Position numbers and translations under genes: made by a program
The notes under the pieces: model-generated
The model's database searches: none
What the model was told of the DNA's origin: nothing
What the model saw: only the letters and a program-made list of their open reading frames with translations
Part shown: piece after piece, positions 44,930 to 54,220 of the stretch
Layout: each line of letters begins with the position of its first letter
How positions within the stretch are numbered: the stretch's first letter is position 1
Origin: JAUVXE01 sp964349355
GTDB taxonomy: Bacteria; Actinomycetota; Coriobacteriia; Anaerosomatales; SLCP01
Direction of reading: 5' to 3'
Length of the DNA stretch: 57,167 nucleotides
Assembly: GCA_964349355.1 (NCBI GenBank)
Contig: CAYGFZ010000007.1
Span: 1 to 57,167, forward strand

Positions 44930-45426
44930 AGGCGGCCCCCCGAAGCCGTGACACCCGGTCGGGCGATGTGGGCATGACAGATAGCGGCTGCGAGCGCGTC
45001 CGCGGCGTGATCGGGCGATGGATCGTGGTCGAGGCCGAGAATCGTGCGGACCATGTACTGCACCTGGCGCTTATCAGCCGACCCGTTGCCCACCACAGCA
45101 AGCTTGATCTCGCCGGGACCGTACTCGCCCAGCGCAAGATCCGCGTCTGCTGTCGCATGGACTGCGACACCGCGCGCCTGTCCCGTCGCAAACGCAGTCT
45201 TGGCATTCGTGCCGAAGTAGACGCTCTCGATCGCACACGTCGCCGGTGCATATCGCGCGATCACCGTACCGAGTTGGCGGTGTATCTGCGCCAGCCGCTC
45301 GGCGAGCGGCGTGTCAGACGCCGTGGTCACGCATCCGTATCCGAGACAGCGGAAACGCGAACCCTGCTGCTCGACAACCCCCCAGCCGGTGTTCGCCAGC
45401 CCTGGATCTATGCCGAGGATGACCAC
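44926..45426 (-). CDS. ruvC: crossover junction endodeoxyribonuclease RuvC
   Basis: RuvC cuts Holliday junctions. The 166-residue protein has the acidic residues in ILGIDPGLANTGWG, AIESVYFGTN and the DHAADALAAAICH end. I choose the GTG at 45426, with AAGGGG 6 bases upstream, which gives the usual family length; the ATG at 45462 has no ribosome site. Confidence 0.95.
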   Translation of the reverse strand: MVILGIDPGLANTGWGVVEQQGSRFRCLGYGCVTTASDTPLAERLAQIHRQLGTVIARYAPATCAIESVYFGTNAKTAFATGQARGVAVHATADADLALGEYGPGEIKLAVVGNGSADKRQVQYMVRTILGLDHDPSPDHAADALAAAICHAHIARPGVTASGGRL

Positions 45427-45531
45427 CGGAAACCCCTTCGCCGCAGAGTCTGAATCGAACATACGTTCAGGATAGCCCGAGCCTCTGTCATCGTCCACTG
45501 TGCGAGTCACCGTGACTCGATCGGCGACCCG

Positions 45532-46287
45532 CTACTCCTCGAGCGCGGCTGCGATCTCCTCGGTCAGCTCCATCGTGTGATAGACGTTCTGGATGTCGTC
45601 GTGGTCTTCGAGCAGGTCGACCAGGCGAAGCACTTTCTTCGCGTCCGCGACATCGACAGTGGTCTCGCTCACCGGCTCCATGACGAGTTCAGCTCCTTTG
45701 ACAGCGAGCCCTGCCCCCTCGAGCGCGGACTTCACTGCCATGACCTCGGCAGGAGCAGTCGTTACGACCCACTCAGTGTCGACACGTTCGAGGTCGTCGC
45801 CGCCAGCATCAGCGACCAGCAGCATCAGTTCTTCCTCGTCGGGCACCCCGTCAGCCTCGATGGCGACCTGACCGTGCCGCTCGAACTGGAACGCGACAGA
45901 TCCCCCCGTGCCAAGGTTGCCCCCGGACCGTGCGAACGCGCTGCGCACATCAGCAGCGGTCCGGTTGCGGTTGTCGGTGAGTGCTTCAACGTAGATGGCC
46001 ACACCCGCTGGGCCGTAACCCTCATAGATGACTTCCTCGAAGGTGTCCGCTTCACCCGACCCGAACGCTTTAGCGATCGCAGTCTCGATCTTGTCTTTGG
46101 GAAGCGAGTAGGATTTGGCCTTCGCGATCGCCGCCGCGAGCGAAGCGTTGTTCTCGGGGTTGGGGTCTCCCCCCGTCTTGGCAGCGACTGTGATCACCCG
46201 GGATAACTTGCTGAACAGAGCCGAGCGCTTCTTGTCCTGTGCAGCCTTCCGGTGCTTGGTCGTCGCCCACTTAGAGTGGCCTGACAT
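45532..46287 (-). CDS. yebC: YebC/PmpR family protein
   Basis: A 251-residue TACO1-family protein starting MSGHSKWATTKHRKAAQDKK, with GYGPAGVAIYVEALTDNRNR in the middle. YebC proteins act as transcription regulators or as helpers of translation at proline-rich stretches. Its place just before ruvCAB is one of the best conserved bacterial gene pairings. The Pro-rich and Glu-Pro proteins in this window could be clients of such a factor, which is speculation. Confidence 0.95.
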   Translation of the reverse strand: MSGHSKWATTKHRKAAQDKKRSALFSKLSRVITVAAKTGGDPNPENNASLAAAIAKAKSYSLPKDKIETAIAKAFGSGEADTFEEVIYEGYGPAGVAIYVEALTDNRNRTAADVRSAFARSGGNLGTGGSVAFQFERHGQVAIEADGVPDEEELMLLVADAGGDDLERVDTEWVVTTAPAEVMAVKSALEGAGLAVKGAELVMEPVSETTVDVADAKKVLRLVDLLEDHDDIQNVYHTMELTEEIAAALEE

Positions 46288-46309
46288 CGCTCTTCCTTTC
46301 GGACGGAAC

Positions 46310-47040
46310 TTAAGACCCTACGACCTCTTCGATGAAGAACCTGTGGACCCGCGGGTCTCCTGTCAGCTCCGGATGGAACGCGGTCGCGAGAAGGCCGCGC
46401 TGGCGTGCTGCGACAGCCATGCACTCGTGCGACGCGAGAACCTCCACTCCGGGACCCGCCTCCTCGATCCATGGTGCGCGGATGAACACGCCGTTGAAGG
46501 GAGTTCCGATATGCGAGAAGTCGAGGCTTACCTCGAACGAATCGACCTGGCGTCCGAACGCGTTGCGGCGAACGGCGATGTCCATCAGGCCCAGGCTCTC
46601 CTGACCGGGCACTGCGTCGTGAATTTCCTTCGCGATGAGTATCGCACCAGCACAGGTTCCCCAGACGGAGAGCCCGGCCGCATGGTGTTGACGTATCGCG
46701 TCGTNNNNNNNNNNNNNNNNNNNNNNNNNNNNNNNNNNNNNNNNNNNNNNNNNNNNNNNNNNNNNNNNNNNNNNNNNNNNNNNNNNNNNNNNNNNNNNNN
46801 NNNNGCACAGGTTCCCCAGACGGAGAGCCCGGCCGCATGGTGTTGACGTATCGCGTCGTAGAAGCCGTAGGTCACCATGAGTTTCGCGATGGCCGTCGAC
46901 TCGCCTCCGGGGATGATGAGTCCGTTGAGCTCTGCGAGCTGCGAGGGCAGACGCACCGCGGTCGCAGAGGCGCCGACCGCCTCGAGGATCACCATGTGCT
47001 CGCGAAACGCCCCCTGGAGGGCGAGCACGCCGATTCGCAC
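46310..47040 (-). CDS. pdxT: pyridoxal 5'-phosphate synthase glutaminase PdxT (interrupted by assembly gap)
   Basis: PdxT frees ammonia from glutamine and feeds it to PdxS. The frame is broken by 100 N and a duplicated 55-mer. Removing one 55-mer copy and the N run leaves 576 bases, an exact 191-codon frame with stop, reading VWGTCAGAILIAKE across the join with the nucleophile Cys. Other motifs are LIIPGGEST and the His-Glu pair in TAFHPELTGD. So the gene is very probably intact in the organism. The GTG at 47040 begins one base after the pdxS stop. Confidence 0.9.
46650..46859. repeat. exact 55-base duplication on both sides of the N run
   Basis: Bases 46650-46704 and 46805-46859 are identical over exactly 55 bases and touch the N run on each side. 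A length equal to a common assembler k-mer, and an in-frame pdxT after collapse, show an assembly-graph overlap that was scaffolded and not merged, rather than a biological repeat. Confidence 0.92.
46705..46804. other. assembly gap of 100 N
   Basis: A run of exactly 100 unknown bases inside pdxT, a placeholder length used by scaffolding tools. The flanking 55-base duplication shows that the true gap is zero and that the two contigs overlap. Confidence 0.98.
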
Positions 47041-47041
47041 G

Positions 47042-47938
47042 CTACCAGCCCCGCTCCTGCATCCGCTCGGCGTCCGGAATCTCCGAGATATTGATTCCGA
47101 CCATGGCCTCGCCGAGGTCGCGCGAGACTCTCGCAATGATGTCGGCGTCCTCGAAGTGCGTGGTCGCCTCCACGATTGCACGAGCACGCTTCTCGGGGTC
47201 GCCACTCTTGAAGATCCCGCTACCTACGAAGACGCCGTCGCACCCAAGCTGCATCATCAACGCGGCATCCGCCGGCGTAGCGATTCCTCCGGCCGAGAAG
47301 TTCACGACCGGGAGTCTACGGTTCTGGTGAACCCACTGCACCAGATCGTACGGAGCCCCGAGTTTCTTCGCCGCGTCGAACAGCTGCTCGCTGCGAAGCC
47401 CGGCAACCCATGCGATCCCATCGGTCATCGTCCGCATGTGACGGACCGCCTCGACGACGTTGCCTGTGCCCGGCTCACCCTTCGTGCGAACCATCGCCGC
47501 ACCCTCGGCGACCCTGCGCAGCGCCTCGCCCAGGTCTCGCGCACCACACACGAACGGTACGGTGAAGTCCCACTTGTTGATGTGATACTGCTCGTCGGCC
47601 GGAGTGAGCACCTCGGACTCGTCAAGGTAATCGACGCCGAGAGTCTGAAGAATCTGGGCCTCTACGAAGTGTCCGATCCGGCACTTGGCCATCACCGGGA
47701 TGCTGACAGCCTCGACGATCTCGGCGACCTTGGTCGGGTCGGCCATCCGGGCGACTCCACCCGCGGCGCGAATGTCGGCAGGCACGCGCTCGAGCGACAT
47801 GACGGCGACCGCACCCGCATCTTCGGCAATCCGGGCCTGCTCAGCAGTCACGACGTCCATGATCACGCCGCCCTTGAGCATCTCCGCAAGACCCGTCTTC
47901 ACACGCAGAGTACCGGTCTGCTTGGTTTCCTCAGTCAC
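47042..47938 (-). CDS. pdxS: pyridoxal 5'-phosphate synthase lyase PdxS
   Basis: PdxS builds pyridoxal phosphate from ribose 5-phosphate, glyceraldehyde 3-phosphate and ammonia, in a 24-subunit complex with PdxT. The 298-residue barrel protein has GLAEMLKGGVIMDVV, the catalytic Lys in IPVMAKCRIGHFVEAQ and VPFVCGARDLGEALRR, and VNFSAGGIATPADAALMM. The start is GTG. Confidence 0.97.
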   Translation of the reverse strand: MTEETKQTGTLRVKTGLAEMLKGGVIMDVVTAEQARIAEDAGAVAVMSLERVPADIRAAGGVARMADPTKVAEIVEAVSIPVMAKCRIGHFVEAQILQTLGVDYLDESEVLTPADEQYHINKWDFTVPFVCGARDLGEALRRVAEGAAMVRTKGEPGTGNVVEAVRHMRTMTDGIAWVAGLRSEQLFDAAKKLGAPYDLVQWVHQNRRLPVVNFSAGGIATPADAALMMQLGCDGVFVGSGIFKSGDPEKRARAIVEATTHFEDADIIARVSRDLGEAMVGINISEIPDAERMQERGW

Positions 47939-48063
47939 TCTCGGGACTCCTCACGGTCACAGTCGGACAGCGCGGTCGCACCATCCGGGAATTGAACGGT
48001 CTTAGATTGTACCCGCGCTCAAGGACGAGGTACAGGCACGCATGCGGTACGGTTCAAAACCGG

Positions 48064-49128
48064 CTAGCGAACGTCGATGCTCACGTCCGGCGGAACGACC
48101 TGGAACCAGGTGTTGCCCGGAGCGAGCCTGATGAGCGAACCTTCCGAGTCCCTGAGCACCGGCGGGGCGCTCGCCCCCGCTGACCACGTACCGTCGATTC
48201 GAACCCCGTCACGGAAGATCGCGGCCTCTCCCTCGCCGACGAGTGCGATCTCGAGCGTCCTGGCTGGGCCGGTGGCGCTCGTCTGTGCCCAGAGGACCAC
48301 GACGTTTCGCGCCGAGTAGCGCGCACCAGACTCCCGGTCGAGATGCGCCTGGCCGTTGTTCGACCGCAGATACAGTCCACTGTTCGCGTCGTAGTCCCAG
48401 GTGACCCTGTTGGCTGGCGAGAACGGAACAGTAAGCCCGGTCGCCGCCTGATCGGAGTCGACGGAACTCGAGAACTGAAGTCCTTTGAGCTCCTGTGTCG
48501 CGGAGTAGCCGCGGGAGACCCCGATCTCACGAACTCGTACGGGGTCGAGATAGAGGTTGTGCGGTGCGGATCGGAAGGAGACACGCCGGTATGCGGCAGG
48601 AGCCGAGGAGTGGTCGACGACCTCCAGCCCCGCATCCCGGATACGGCTCAACACGCCGGTGTTCGCCCCGGAGTGCGCGAACAAGGCGGAGTACTGCGGA
48701 ATGATCTGTGTGTCGGACATGCGAGCACTACGAACCGGACCGATGATCTCGGGAACGCGTGAATGGAAGAGCGCGTTGAACCGCGTGATCCCGCCCTCGG
48801 TAAGTGACTCGTAGATGATGTCCGCGTGGTCCAGCCCGCTCTGGGGGCGAGCCGAGGGCGAGTTCTCGATCTTTACCGAGAGGACGCGTGTGTTCGCAGG
48901 CTCCTCCGGCGAGGTCGCATCCTCACCCGTCAGCGGCCAGCGCACTGGCTCCTCGGGCTGCTCGATGACGCGCTCGCTCTGTGCCGAGGGCCATGCCGAG
49001 GTGATCTCCTGAGGCTCATCAGCGGGGCGTGTGCCCAGGTACCAGGCGCCTGCGGCACCCACTACGACGACCGCTACGGCCAGTGCGATGAGGATCTTCT
49101 TCTTGTGTTCGGCCCAGAGTGACTTCAA
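48064..49128 (-). CDS. DUF3048 (YerB-like) membrane-anchored protein
   Basis: A 354-residue protein. I place the start at the TTG at 49128, which has GAGGAGG 5 bases upstream and gives KSLWAEHKKK followed by a membrane segment (about 11-29). After a Pro/Glu linker the DUF3048 domain begins (VKIENSPSARPQSGLDHADI, GPVRSARMSD, SALFAHSGAN, RSAPHNLYLD), with its C-terminal half ending VSIDVR. YerB-type proteins are exported envelope proteins of unknown function in Gram-positive bacteria. Confidence 0.88.
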   Translation of the reverse strand: MKSLWAEHKKKILIALAVAVVVVGAAGAWYLGTRPADEPQEITSAWPSAQSERVIEQPEEPVRWPLTGEDATSPEEPANTRVLSVKIENSPSARPQSGLDHADIIYESLTEGGITRFNALFHSRVPEIIGPVRSARMSDTQIIPQYSALFAHSGANTGVLSRIRDAGLEVVDHSSAPAAYRRVSFRSAPHNLYLDPVRVREIGVSRGYSATQELKGLQFSSSVDSDQAATGLTVPFSPANRVTWDYDANSGLYLRSNNGQAHLDRESGARYSARNVVVLWAQTSATGPARTLEIALVGEGEAAIFRDGVRIDGTWSAGASAPPVLRDSEGSLIRLAPGNTWFQVVPPDVSIDVR

Positions 49129-49235
49129 CGCTGCCTCCTCGGTATCCTCGACGAAGGATACGCACGCTGCCACCACCGGTCAACGCGTAGTCCGCACGCG
49201 TTGCCTCCCCGTCGCCGCGAGGATAGAGTGGGTCC

Positions 49236-49442
49236 ATGCCATGTTACCTCCTACACATCGTCGAGCAGCCGGACCCGAGCCCCTACGACGACGTGGATCT
49301 CAAAGACCTCGTCGGATCCATGCCGAGGTTCTTCTGCGCGCACTGCACCCCACCCGCCGCTCTTCGCCCTGGGGAGAGCATCCGATGCCTCGACCGGGAT
49401 GAGCCATGTTGGAAGCCCGCTGGCTCCATCTGCCCGCCTTAA
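49236..49442 (+). CDS. small cysteine-rich hypothetical protein
   Basis: A 68-codon frame with GC-rich third positions and five cysteines beyond Cys3 in the second half (FFCAHC, IRCLDRDEPCW, ICPP), which could make a zinc ribbon. No clear ribosome site stands at the right distance (GAGG is 13 bases upstream). It lies between the divergent DUF3048 gene and the convergent lgt. Gene status is plausible but not secure. Confidence 0.45.
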   Translation: MPCYLLHIVEQPDPSPYDDVDLKDLVGSMPRFFCAHCTPPAALRPGESIRCLDRDEPCWKPAGSICPP

Positions 49443-49466
49443 GGCACATGCGCAGACAGGTGGCCG

Positions 49467-50273
49467 CTACACGATCCGGGTCTGCTCGTCTTCAGACTTC
49501 CGGCCTGCCCTCAACACCAGCCAGACCCCGGCGAGCAGAACCGGGACCGTCAGCAGTTGGCCCATCGACAACGGTCCCAAGACGGTACCGAGATGGGAGT
49601 CGGGCTCCCGCACGAACTCGAGCATGAAGCGGATGATCCCGTATCCAGTGAGCAGCCATCCGAGCATGAACCCATCGGCCCTGCGGCGACGGGCCAGCCA
49701 CAGCATCACCATAAATAACACAACGCCCTCAAGCGCGGCCTCGTAGAGCTGAGACGGGTGTCGCGGAAGCGGGCCGCCGCCAGGGAACACCATGCCCCAT
49801 GGCATCTCGGTCACCCTCCCCCACAGCTCTCCGTTGATGAAGTTGGCGAGCCTCCCCAGCGCGATGCCGACAGGTGCTCCGACCGCGACCATGTCAGCGA
49901 TTCGCAGGAACGGGACTCCGACCCGTCGCGCGAACAGGATACCTGCAAGCACGATCCCGGCGAGGCCGCCGTGAAACGACATTCCCCCCCCGGTAGTACG
50001 GAACACCGATAGCGGGTCCGCGAGAAACTGCCCTGGGATGTAGAACAGCATGTACCCTAACCGGGCCCCGATGACCAGACCGATCGAGCCCCACAGAAAC
50101 GCACTGAGGACGTCGTCGTCGGAGAGCCCGGCGTCCCAGCGCTTGTTGAGCAAATGGATCGCGTATGCACCGGCGATGAAGCCCACCACGTAGGCCAGCC
50201 CGTACCATCTGACCGCGAACGGGCCGATCTCAAAGATGATCGGATCGATCATCGGGTAGGTCAGCGCCGCCAC
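49467..50273 (-). CDS. lgt: prolipoprotein diacylglyceryl transferase
   Basis: Lgt attaches diacylglycerol to the lipobox Cys of prolipoproteins in the membrane. The 268-residue protein has seven hydrophobic segments, MSFHGGLAG and the signature GRLANFINGELWGRVTEMPW. The thioredoxin-like lipoprotein in this window is a likely client. The GTG at 50273 starts one base after the htpX stop; an ATG at 50252 lacks a ribosome site. Confidence 0.95.
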   Translation of the reverse strand: MAALTYPMIDPIIFEIGPFAVRWYGLAYVVGFIAGAYAIHLLNKRWDAGLSDDDVLSAFLWGSIGLVIGARLGYMLFYIPGQFLADPLSVFRTTGGGMSFHGGLAGIVLAGILFARRVGVPFLRIADMVAVGAPVGIALGRLANFINGELWGRVTEMPWGMVFPGGGPLPRHPSQLYEAALEGVVLFMVMLWLARRRRADGFMLGWLLTGYGIIRFMLEFVREPDSHLGTVLGPLSMGQLLTVPVLLAGVWLVLRAGRKSEDEQTRIV

Positions 50274-50274
50274 G

Positions 50275-51168
50275 CTACATCGCCTCGAGCCGGGCTATGC
50301 GATCCTCGATCGGAGGATGCGTGTTGAACAACGAGTTCAGGCCCCCGCCGTAGTCGCGGAGCGGATTGTAGATGTAGAGAGCCTCGGTCGCCTTGTTCGC
50401 CACCGCGAGCCTGTTGGAGTCTCCCGCGATCTTCCGCAGAGCACTAGCGAGCCCGGGCGGATAGCGCGTAATCAAAGCGCCGTTCGCATCGGCCAGGTAC
50501 TCGCGCTTGCGAGAGATGGTCATCTGGATCATCGCGGCGAACAACGGCGCCAGGACCGCGAGCACGACTCCGATAAGAACGAAGATGGCCTGAGCTCCGC
50601 CGCCCCCGCTATCGCTGCTCCGCCCTCGTCCGCCCCCCCACCAAAACGAACGGATCATCCAGTCCGACAGAAGCACCACGGTTCCGGCAAGGACCGCTGT
50701 CATAGTCTGAACGAGCGTATCATAGTTCTTGATGTGTGCCAGCTCGTGGGCGACCACGCCCTCGAGCTCTGCGCGGTCGAGCTTCTCCATCAGCCCGGTG
50801 GTGACGGCGATGGCCGCGTTATCCGGGTTGCGCCCCGTCGCAAAGGCGTTGGGCGCCGGGTCGTCGATCACGTACGCCCTGGGCTGCGGCAGTCCCGCCG
50901 CGATGGACAGTCCTTCAACCAGGTTGACGAGGTAGGGCTCCCGGTCACGATCGACCGGTCGCGCACGGCTCATGGAGAGCACGATACGATCGGAGTACCA
51001 GTACGAGCCCCACGCCATCCCGAAGGAGACCATGAGCGCAAGCACGAGCCCGCCATACCCCAAGTCGGTTGCCATACCGAACGCCCACCCCACGGCTAAC
51101 ACGAGCAGCACGAAGACCGCCACCAGGGCGGCGCTTTTGAGCTTGTTCGTCGATATCTGATCGTACAT
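50275..51168 (-). CDS. htpX: M48 family membrane metalloprotease HtpX
   Basis: A 297-residue zinc protease of membrane-protein quality control. It has two N-terminal membrane segments, the zinc motif VVAHELAHIKN, two further segments and the third-ligand region SRKREYLADANGA. A Gly/Ser/Arg-rich loop with SFWWGGGRGRSS lies between the later segments. I choose the ATG at 51168 (start YDQISTNKLKS) over a longer reading. LemA upstream and HtpX are a very common pair. Confidence 0.94.
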   Translation of the reverse strand: MYDQISTNKLKSAALVAVFVLLVLAVGWAFGMATDLGYGGLVLALMVSFGMAWGSYWYSDRIVLSMSRARPVDRDREPYLVNLVEGLSIAAGLPQPRAYVIDDPAPNAFATGRNPDNAAIAVTTGLMEKLDRAELEGVVAHELAHIKNYDTLVQTMTAVLAGTVVLLSDWMIRSFWWGGGRGRSSDSGGGGAQAIFVLIGVVLAVLAPLFAAMIQMTISRKREYLADANGALITRYPPGLASALRKIAGDSNRLAVANKATEALYIYNPLRDYGGGLNSLFNTHPPIEDRIARLEAM

Positions 51169-51242
51169 GGTCTCCGGGGGTGTCGGCGGCCATGGACCCG
51201 GTACCGCACAGAGCGGCACCGAAGCCCGTCAGCTGCGGGCGA

Positions 51243-51809
51243 CTAGAACTGGACCTGGACCGCCTCGCGCGCTTCGACCTCGATCTCGAAGTAGTCACGC
51301 TGGGCGAAGCCGAGGATCCCTGCGATCAGGTTCGCCGGAAACGACTGGATGGCTGTATTGAAGCTCATGACGGAGTCGTTGTAGAACTGCCGCGCGTAGG
51401 CGATCTTGCCCTCGGTGCCAGACAGTTCCTCCTGGAGCATCATGAAGTTCTGGTTCGCCTTGAGATCCGGATACGCCTCGGCTACGGCGAAAAGGCTCTT
51501 AAGAGTAGACGAGAGCATGTTCTCCGCCTGGCCCTGCTCCTTGACCGACTGCGCGTTGATCGCCATGTTGCGAGCCTCGGTGACCTTTTGCAGTGTCTCG
51601 GCCTCGTGGGTCATGTAACCCTTGACCGTCTCGACCAGATTCGGGATCAAATCATAGCGACGCTTCAGTTGAACATCTATCTGAGACCAGGCGTTGTCTA
51701 CGCGGTTGCGCAGCACGACAAGACGGTTGTAGAGCACGATGACCGCGATCGCGAGCACAACGAAGATGGCCGGCACACCACAGAGCATCAACCCGAGTAA
51801 CTCTGACAT
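51243..51809 (-). CDS. lemA: LemA family protein
   Basis: A 188-residue protein with one N-terminal membrane segment (about 6-26) and the LemA helical domain (YNRLVVLRNRVDNAWSQIDV, RRYDLIPNLVETVKGYM, FNTAIQSFPANLIA). LemA proteins are membrane partners of M48 proteases such as HtpX, encoded next. GAGGAGG lies 4 bases before the ATG at 51809. Confidence 0.94.
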   Translation of the reverse strand: MSELLGLMLCGVPAIFVVLAIAVIVLYNRLVVLRNRVDNAWSQIDVQLKRRYDLIPNLVETVKGYMTHEAETLQKVTEARNMAINAQSVKEQGQAENMLSSTLKSLFAVAEAYPDLKANQNFMMLQEELSGTEGKIAYARQFYNDSVMSFNTAIQSFPANLIAGILGFAQRDYFEIEVEAREAVQVQF

Positions 51810-51908
51810 CGGACCTCCTCGATCCTCGATCCGCACCACCTGTGGTCCCCGGGTGCGCGTCGGGTGCGATACACTCGCGCTCAAGATGGTAGCAGAACCC
51901 ACACACCG

Positions 51909-52628
51909 ATGATTCCTATCCGCGACGAGAACCCGACGCGCCGCTTCCCGCTACTCACGATCGTGCTCCTCGTGATCAACGTAGCGGTGTTCGCGTACGA
52001 GGTGTCGCTTCCCGATGCAGCGCTGATCGAGCTGATCGACCGGTGGGCCCTCAACCCTGCCCGCCTGGTGGCAGATCCGCTGTCACCAGAGATTCTCCTG
52101 ACCCTGCTCACTGCGATGTTCTTGCATGGCGGGTGGCTACACCTCGGCGGGAACATGCTCTATCTGTGGATCTTCGGGAACAACATCGAAGACCGGCTCG
52201 GCCGCATACGGTTCCTGTCGTTCTATCTCGGCAGCGGAGTCGCGGCGTCCCTCGCACATGTCGCGATCGACGGCCCCCGCGACATACCACTTCTCGGCGC
52301 CAGCGGCGCGATCGCGGGTGTACTCGGGGCCTACCTACTGCTCTTCCCCAGGGCGCGGGTCGTCGTCTTAATCCCGATCTTCTTCATCATCGAACTCGCA
52401 AAGGTGCCGGCAGCCTTCGTCATAGGGTTCTGGTTCCTCATGCAGGTCGCCCAAGGGGTCGGCTCGATATCGCCCGGGGCGACAACAGGTGGGGTCGCGT
52501 GGTGGGCACACGTAGGCGGGTTCGTTGCCGGCCTCCTCCTCATCCTCCCTGCCTGGTTCGCCGAGAGAAGACGTCGCCGAAGGAAGAAGAGCGGAGCCAG
52601 ACAGTCGCGATTCACGACTTGGCGGTGA
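51909..52628 (+). CDS. rhomboid family intramembrane serine protease
   Basis: A 239-residue membrane protein with six hydrophobic segments. It carries the rhomboid loop HGGWLHLGGNMLYLWIFGNN, the catalytic Ser in LGASGAIAG and the catalytic His in WWAHVGGFVAG. Rhomboids cut membrane proteins within the bilayer; the substrate is unknown. The start ATG at 51909 has no ribosome site, and a TACACT box 38 bases upstream suggests a short leader. The end is Arg/Lys-rich. Confidence 0.92.
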   Translation: MIPIRDENPTRRFPLLTIVLLVINVAVFAYEVSLPDAALIELIDRWALNPARLVADPLSPEILLTLLTAMFLHGGWLHLGGNMLYLWIFGNNIEDRLGRIRFLSFYLGSGVAASLAHVAIDGPRDIPLLGASGAIAGVLGAYLLLFPRARVVVLIPIFFIIELAKVPAAFVIGFWFLMQVAQGVGSISPGATTGGVAWWAHVGGFVAGLLLILPAWFAERRRRRRKKSGARQSRFTTWR

Positions 52629-52668
52629 GGTACGGGAGTGGTGAAGCGCTCAGGCGATCGCCGCCTGA

Positions 52669-53118
52669 TTAGCGCTCGGAATCAATCTCGTGAAGCACGT
52701 CCTCGACACACCCGACAGAATCGAGCTGTCTGCGGAAGTATTCGCAGTATGCCTCTTCATGATCCTGGTCGAACTCATCGTGCCCCTCGAACTCGACCGA
52801 CAGTGCCATCATGCCCGCCACCGGAGCCATATGCCCCCCGGCTTCTTCAGCAAGTGACTCCATCGCGGACAACAGGAATGAAGGAACCCGCACCGTGACC
52901 TCGATCTCCAACCCGCAGGACGGACATGCGAAGACTATGTCTGCGTTCTCGGGCTCGCGCAGCACGACCGTGTCGATGTCTTCAAGAGACACCTCGACAG
53001 GACCGTCCACCGGACATTCGATAACGAACTGCACCGCACTCGCCTCCTCAAGGAGGATGTTCCCTCTCAAGACCATTGTAACGCGCCGACGCCCATCGTG
53101 AAGGGGTACGCTCACCAC
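52669..53118 (-). CDS. CpXC-like zinc-ribbon hypothetical protein
   Basis: A 149-residue acidic protein with a strand-rich start and paired cysteines in IECPVDG and FACPSCG, about 30 residues apart, a zinc-ribbon layout. The second half is helical and acidic (EFEGHDEFDQDHEEAYCEYF). Two adjacent GTG codons (53118 and 53115) follow GGAGG, and either may start translation; a later ATG (about 53076) is possible. No function is known to me. Confidence 0.7.
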   Translation of the reverse strand: MVSVPLHDGRRRVTMVLRGNILLEEASAVQFVIECPVDGPVEVSLEDIDTVVLREPENADIVFACPSCGLEIEVTVRVPSFLLSAMESLAEEAGGHMAPVAGMMALSVEFEGHDEFDQDHEEAYCEYFRRQLDSVGCVEDVLHEIDSER

Positions 53119-53174
53119 GACACCTCCGCAAGAAACACGCCACCTTCACGCCTCCCGGTGTTACCATCTCGTGC

Positions 53175-53897
53175 ATGCCAGACGACGCGACCTTCTCCCG
53201 TACAGACAGCCGCCTCACCCGCTTCGCCCGCGGGACGCGACTCGGACTTCCGATCCTGCTCGGCTACATGCCTGTCGGGATCGCCTTCGGCGTGCTGGCG
53301 ACCACCATCGGCTTCACCGCGATCCAGGCGGTGATCTGCTCGGCCACGGCACTAGCAGGTGCTGGACAGTTCATCGCGCTCAACCTGATGAAGGATCGGG
53401 CCGACATCTTGGCTGTCGTCGCAGCCACGACGGTCGTGAACCTGCGTTATGTACTCTTCGGCGCGACCCTCTCACCGTACTTGCGAGGAATGTCACCCGC
53501 AAAGCAGGCGTTCCTCGCATTCACGCTCACTGATGAGACCTTTGCGATCAACGTCAGCGATCGCCGAACAGGCAGCTCCACCGGCGCATCGATGGCGGGG
53601 GTCGGTGCTATCGCATGGGTCGGCTGGGTGACAGGCACTGCGCTGGGAGCGATTGCGGCGACGTGGATCGGCGATCCGTCCCGGTGGGGCATGGACTTCG
53701 CGATGCCTGCCATGTTCACCGCACTACTGGTCGCCCTGGCCGAGGAGCGCAAGCACGTGGCAGTAGCGGCGATCGCGGCGGTGCTCGCGATCGGTCTCCC
53801 CGCTCTCGCCCCTCTCGGGCTCGTGATTCCCGCCAGCTGGCTTATCATCACCGCCTCAATCGGGGCGGCGACGATCGGGGCGGTGATCTACCGATGA
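53175..53897 (+). CDS. azlC: AzlC family branched-chain amino acid exporter subunit
   Basis: A 240-residue membrane protein. It has the family start GLPILLGYMPVGIAFGVLAT, AGAGQFIALNLM and NLRYVLFGATLSPYL. AzlC works with the small protein AzlD to export branched-chain amino acids and analogues. Its stop overlaps the azlD start (ATGA). Confidence 0.92.
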   Translation: MPDDATFSRTDSRLTRFARGTRLGLPILLGYMPVGIAFGVLATTIGFTAIQAVICSATALAGAGQFIALNLMKDRADILAVVAATTVVNLRYVLFGATLSPYLRGMSPAKQAFLAFTLTDETFAINVSDRRTGSSTGASMAGVGAIAWVGWVTGTALGAIAATWIGDPSRWGMDFAMPAMFTALLVALAEERKHVAVAAIAAVLAIGLPALAPLGLVIPASWLIITASIGAATIGAVIYR

Positions 53898-54220
53898 GCC
53901 CGGGCTACGTATGGGCTGTTGTGGCACTCATGGCTGTTGCCAACTTCGCGGTCCGTTTCCCACCGATCGCGCTCGTCTCCCGGCTCGATCTGCCCGAGAC
54001 CGTGATGCGATGGCTCGGTTTTGTGCCCGCAGCGGTCATGGGGGCGCTCGTCGCCGGAGAGGTGCTACGCCCCGGCGGCGAATACCTGATCACCCCGGCC
54101 AACCCCTTCCTCCTCGCCGCCATCCCGACCGCATTGGTGTACCGGTACACGCGAAGCTTCCTCGGTTCGACGGCCTCCGGCATGGTGCTGTTCGTTGCGG
54201 CGCGCGCACTCGTCGGATGA
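53894..54220 (+). CDS. azlD: AzlD family branched-chain amino acid exporter subunit
   Basis: A 108-residue protein with four hydrophobic segments (YVWAVVALMAVANFAVR, VPAAVMGALVAGEVL) in the AzlD pattern, the small partner of AzlC. The ATG at 53894 is inside the azlC stop, so the two are coupled. About 158 bases without a gene follow, including a GC-rich, imperfectly paired stretch (about 54298-54343) that could act as a weak terminator. Confidence 0.9.
   Translation: MSPGYVWAVVALMAVANFAVRFPPIALVSRLDLPETVMRWLGFVPAAVMGALVAGEVLRPGGEYLITPANPFLLAAIPTALVYRYTRSFLGSTASGMVLFVAARALVG

Noticed and set aside
46650..46859. Direct repeat that could be an attachment site or recombination target
   Set aside because: Exactly 55 bases, abutting a 100-N run, and collapse restores pdxT; an assembly artefact explains everything.
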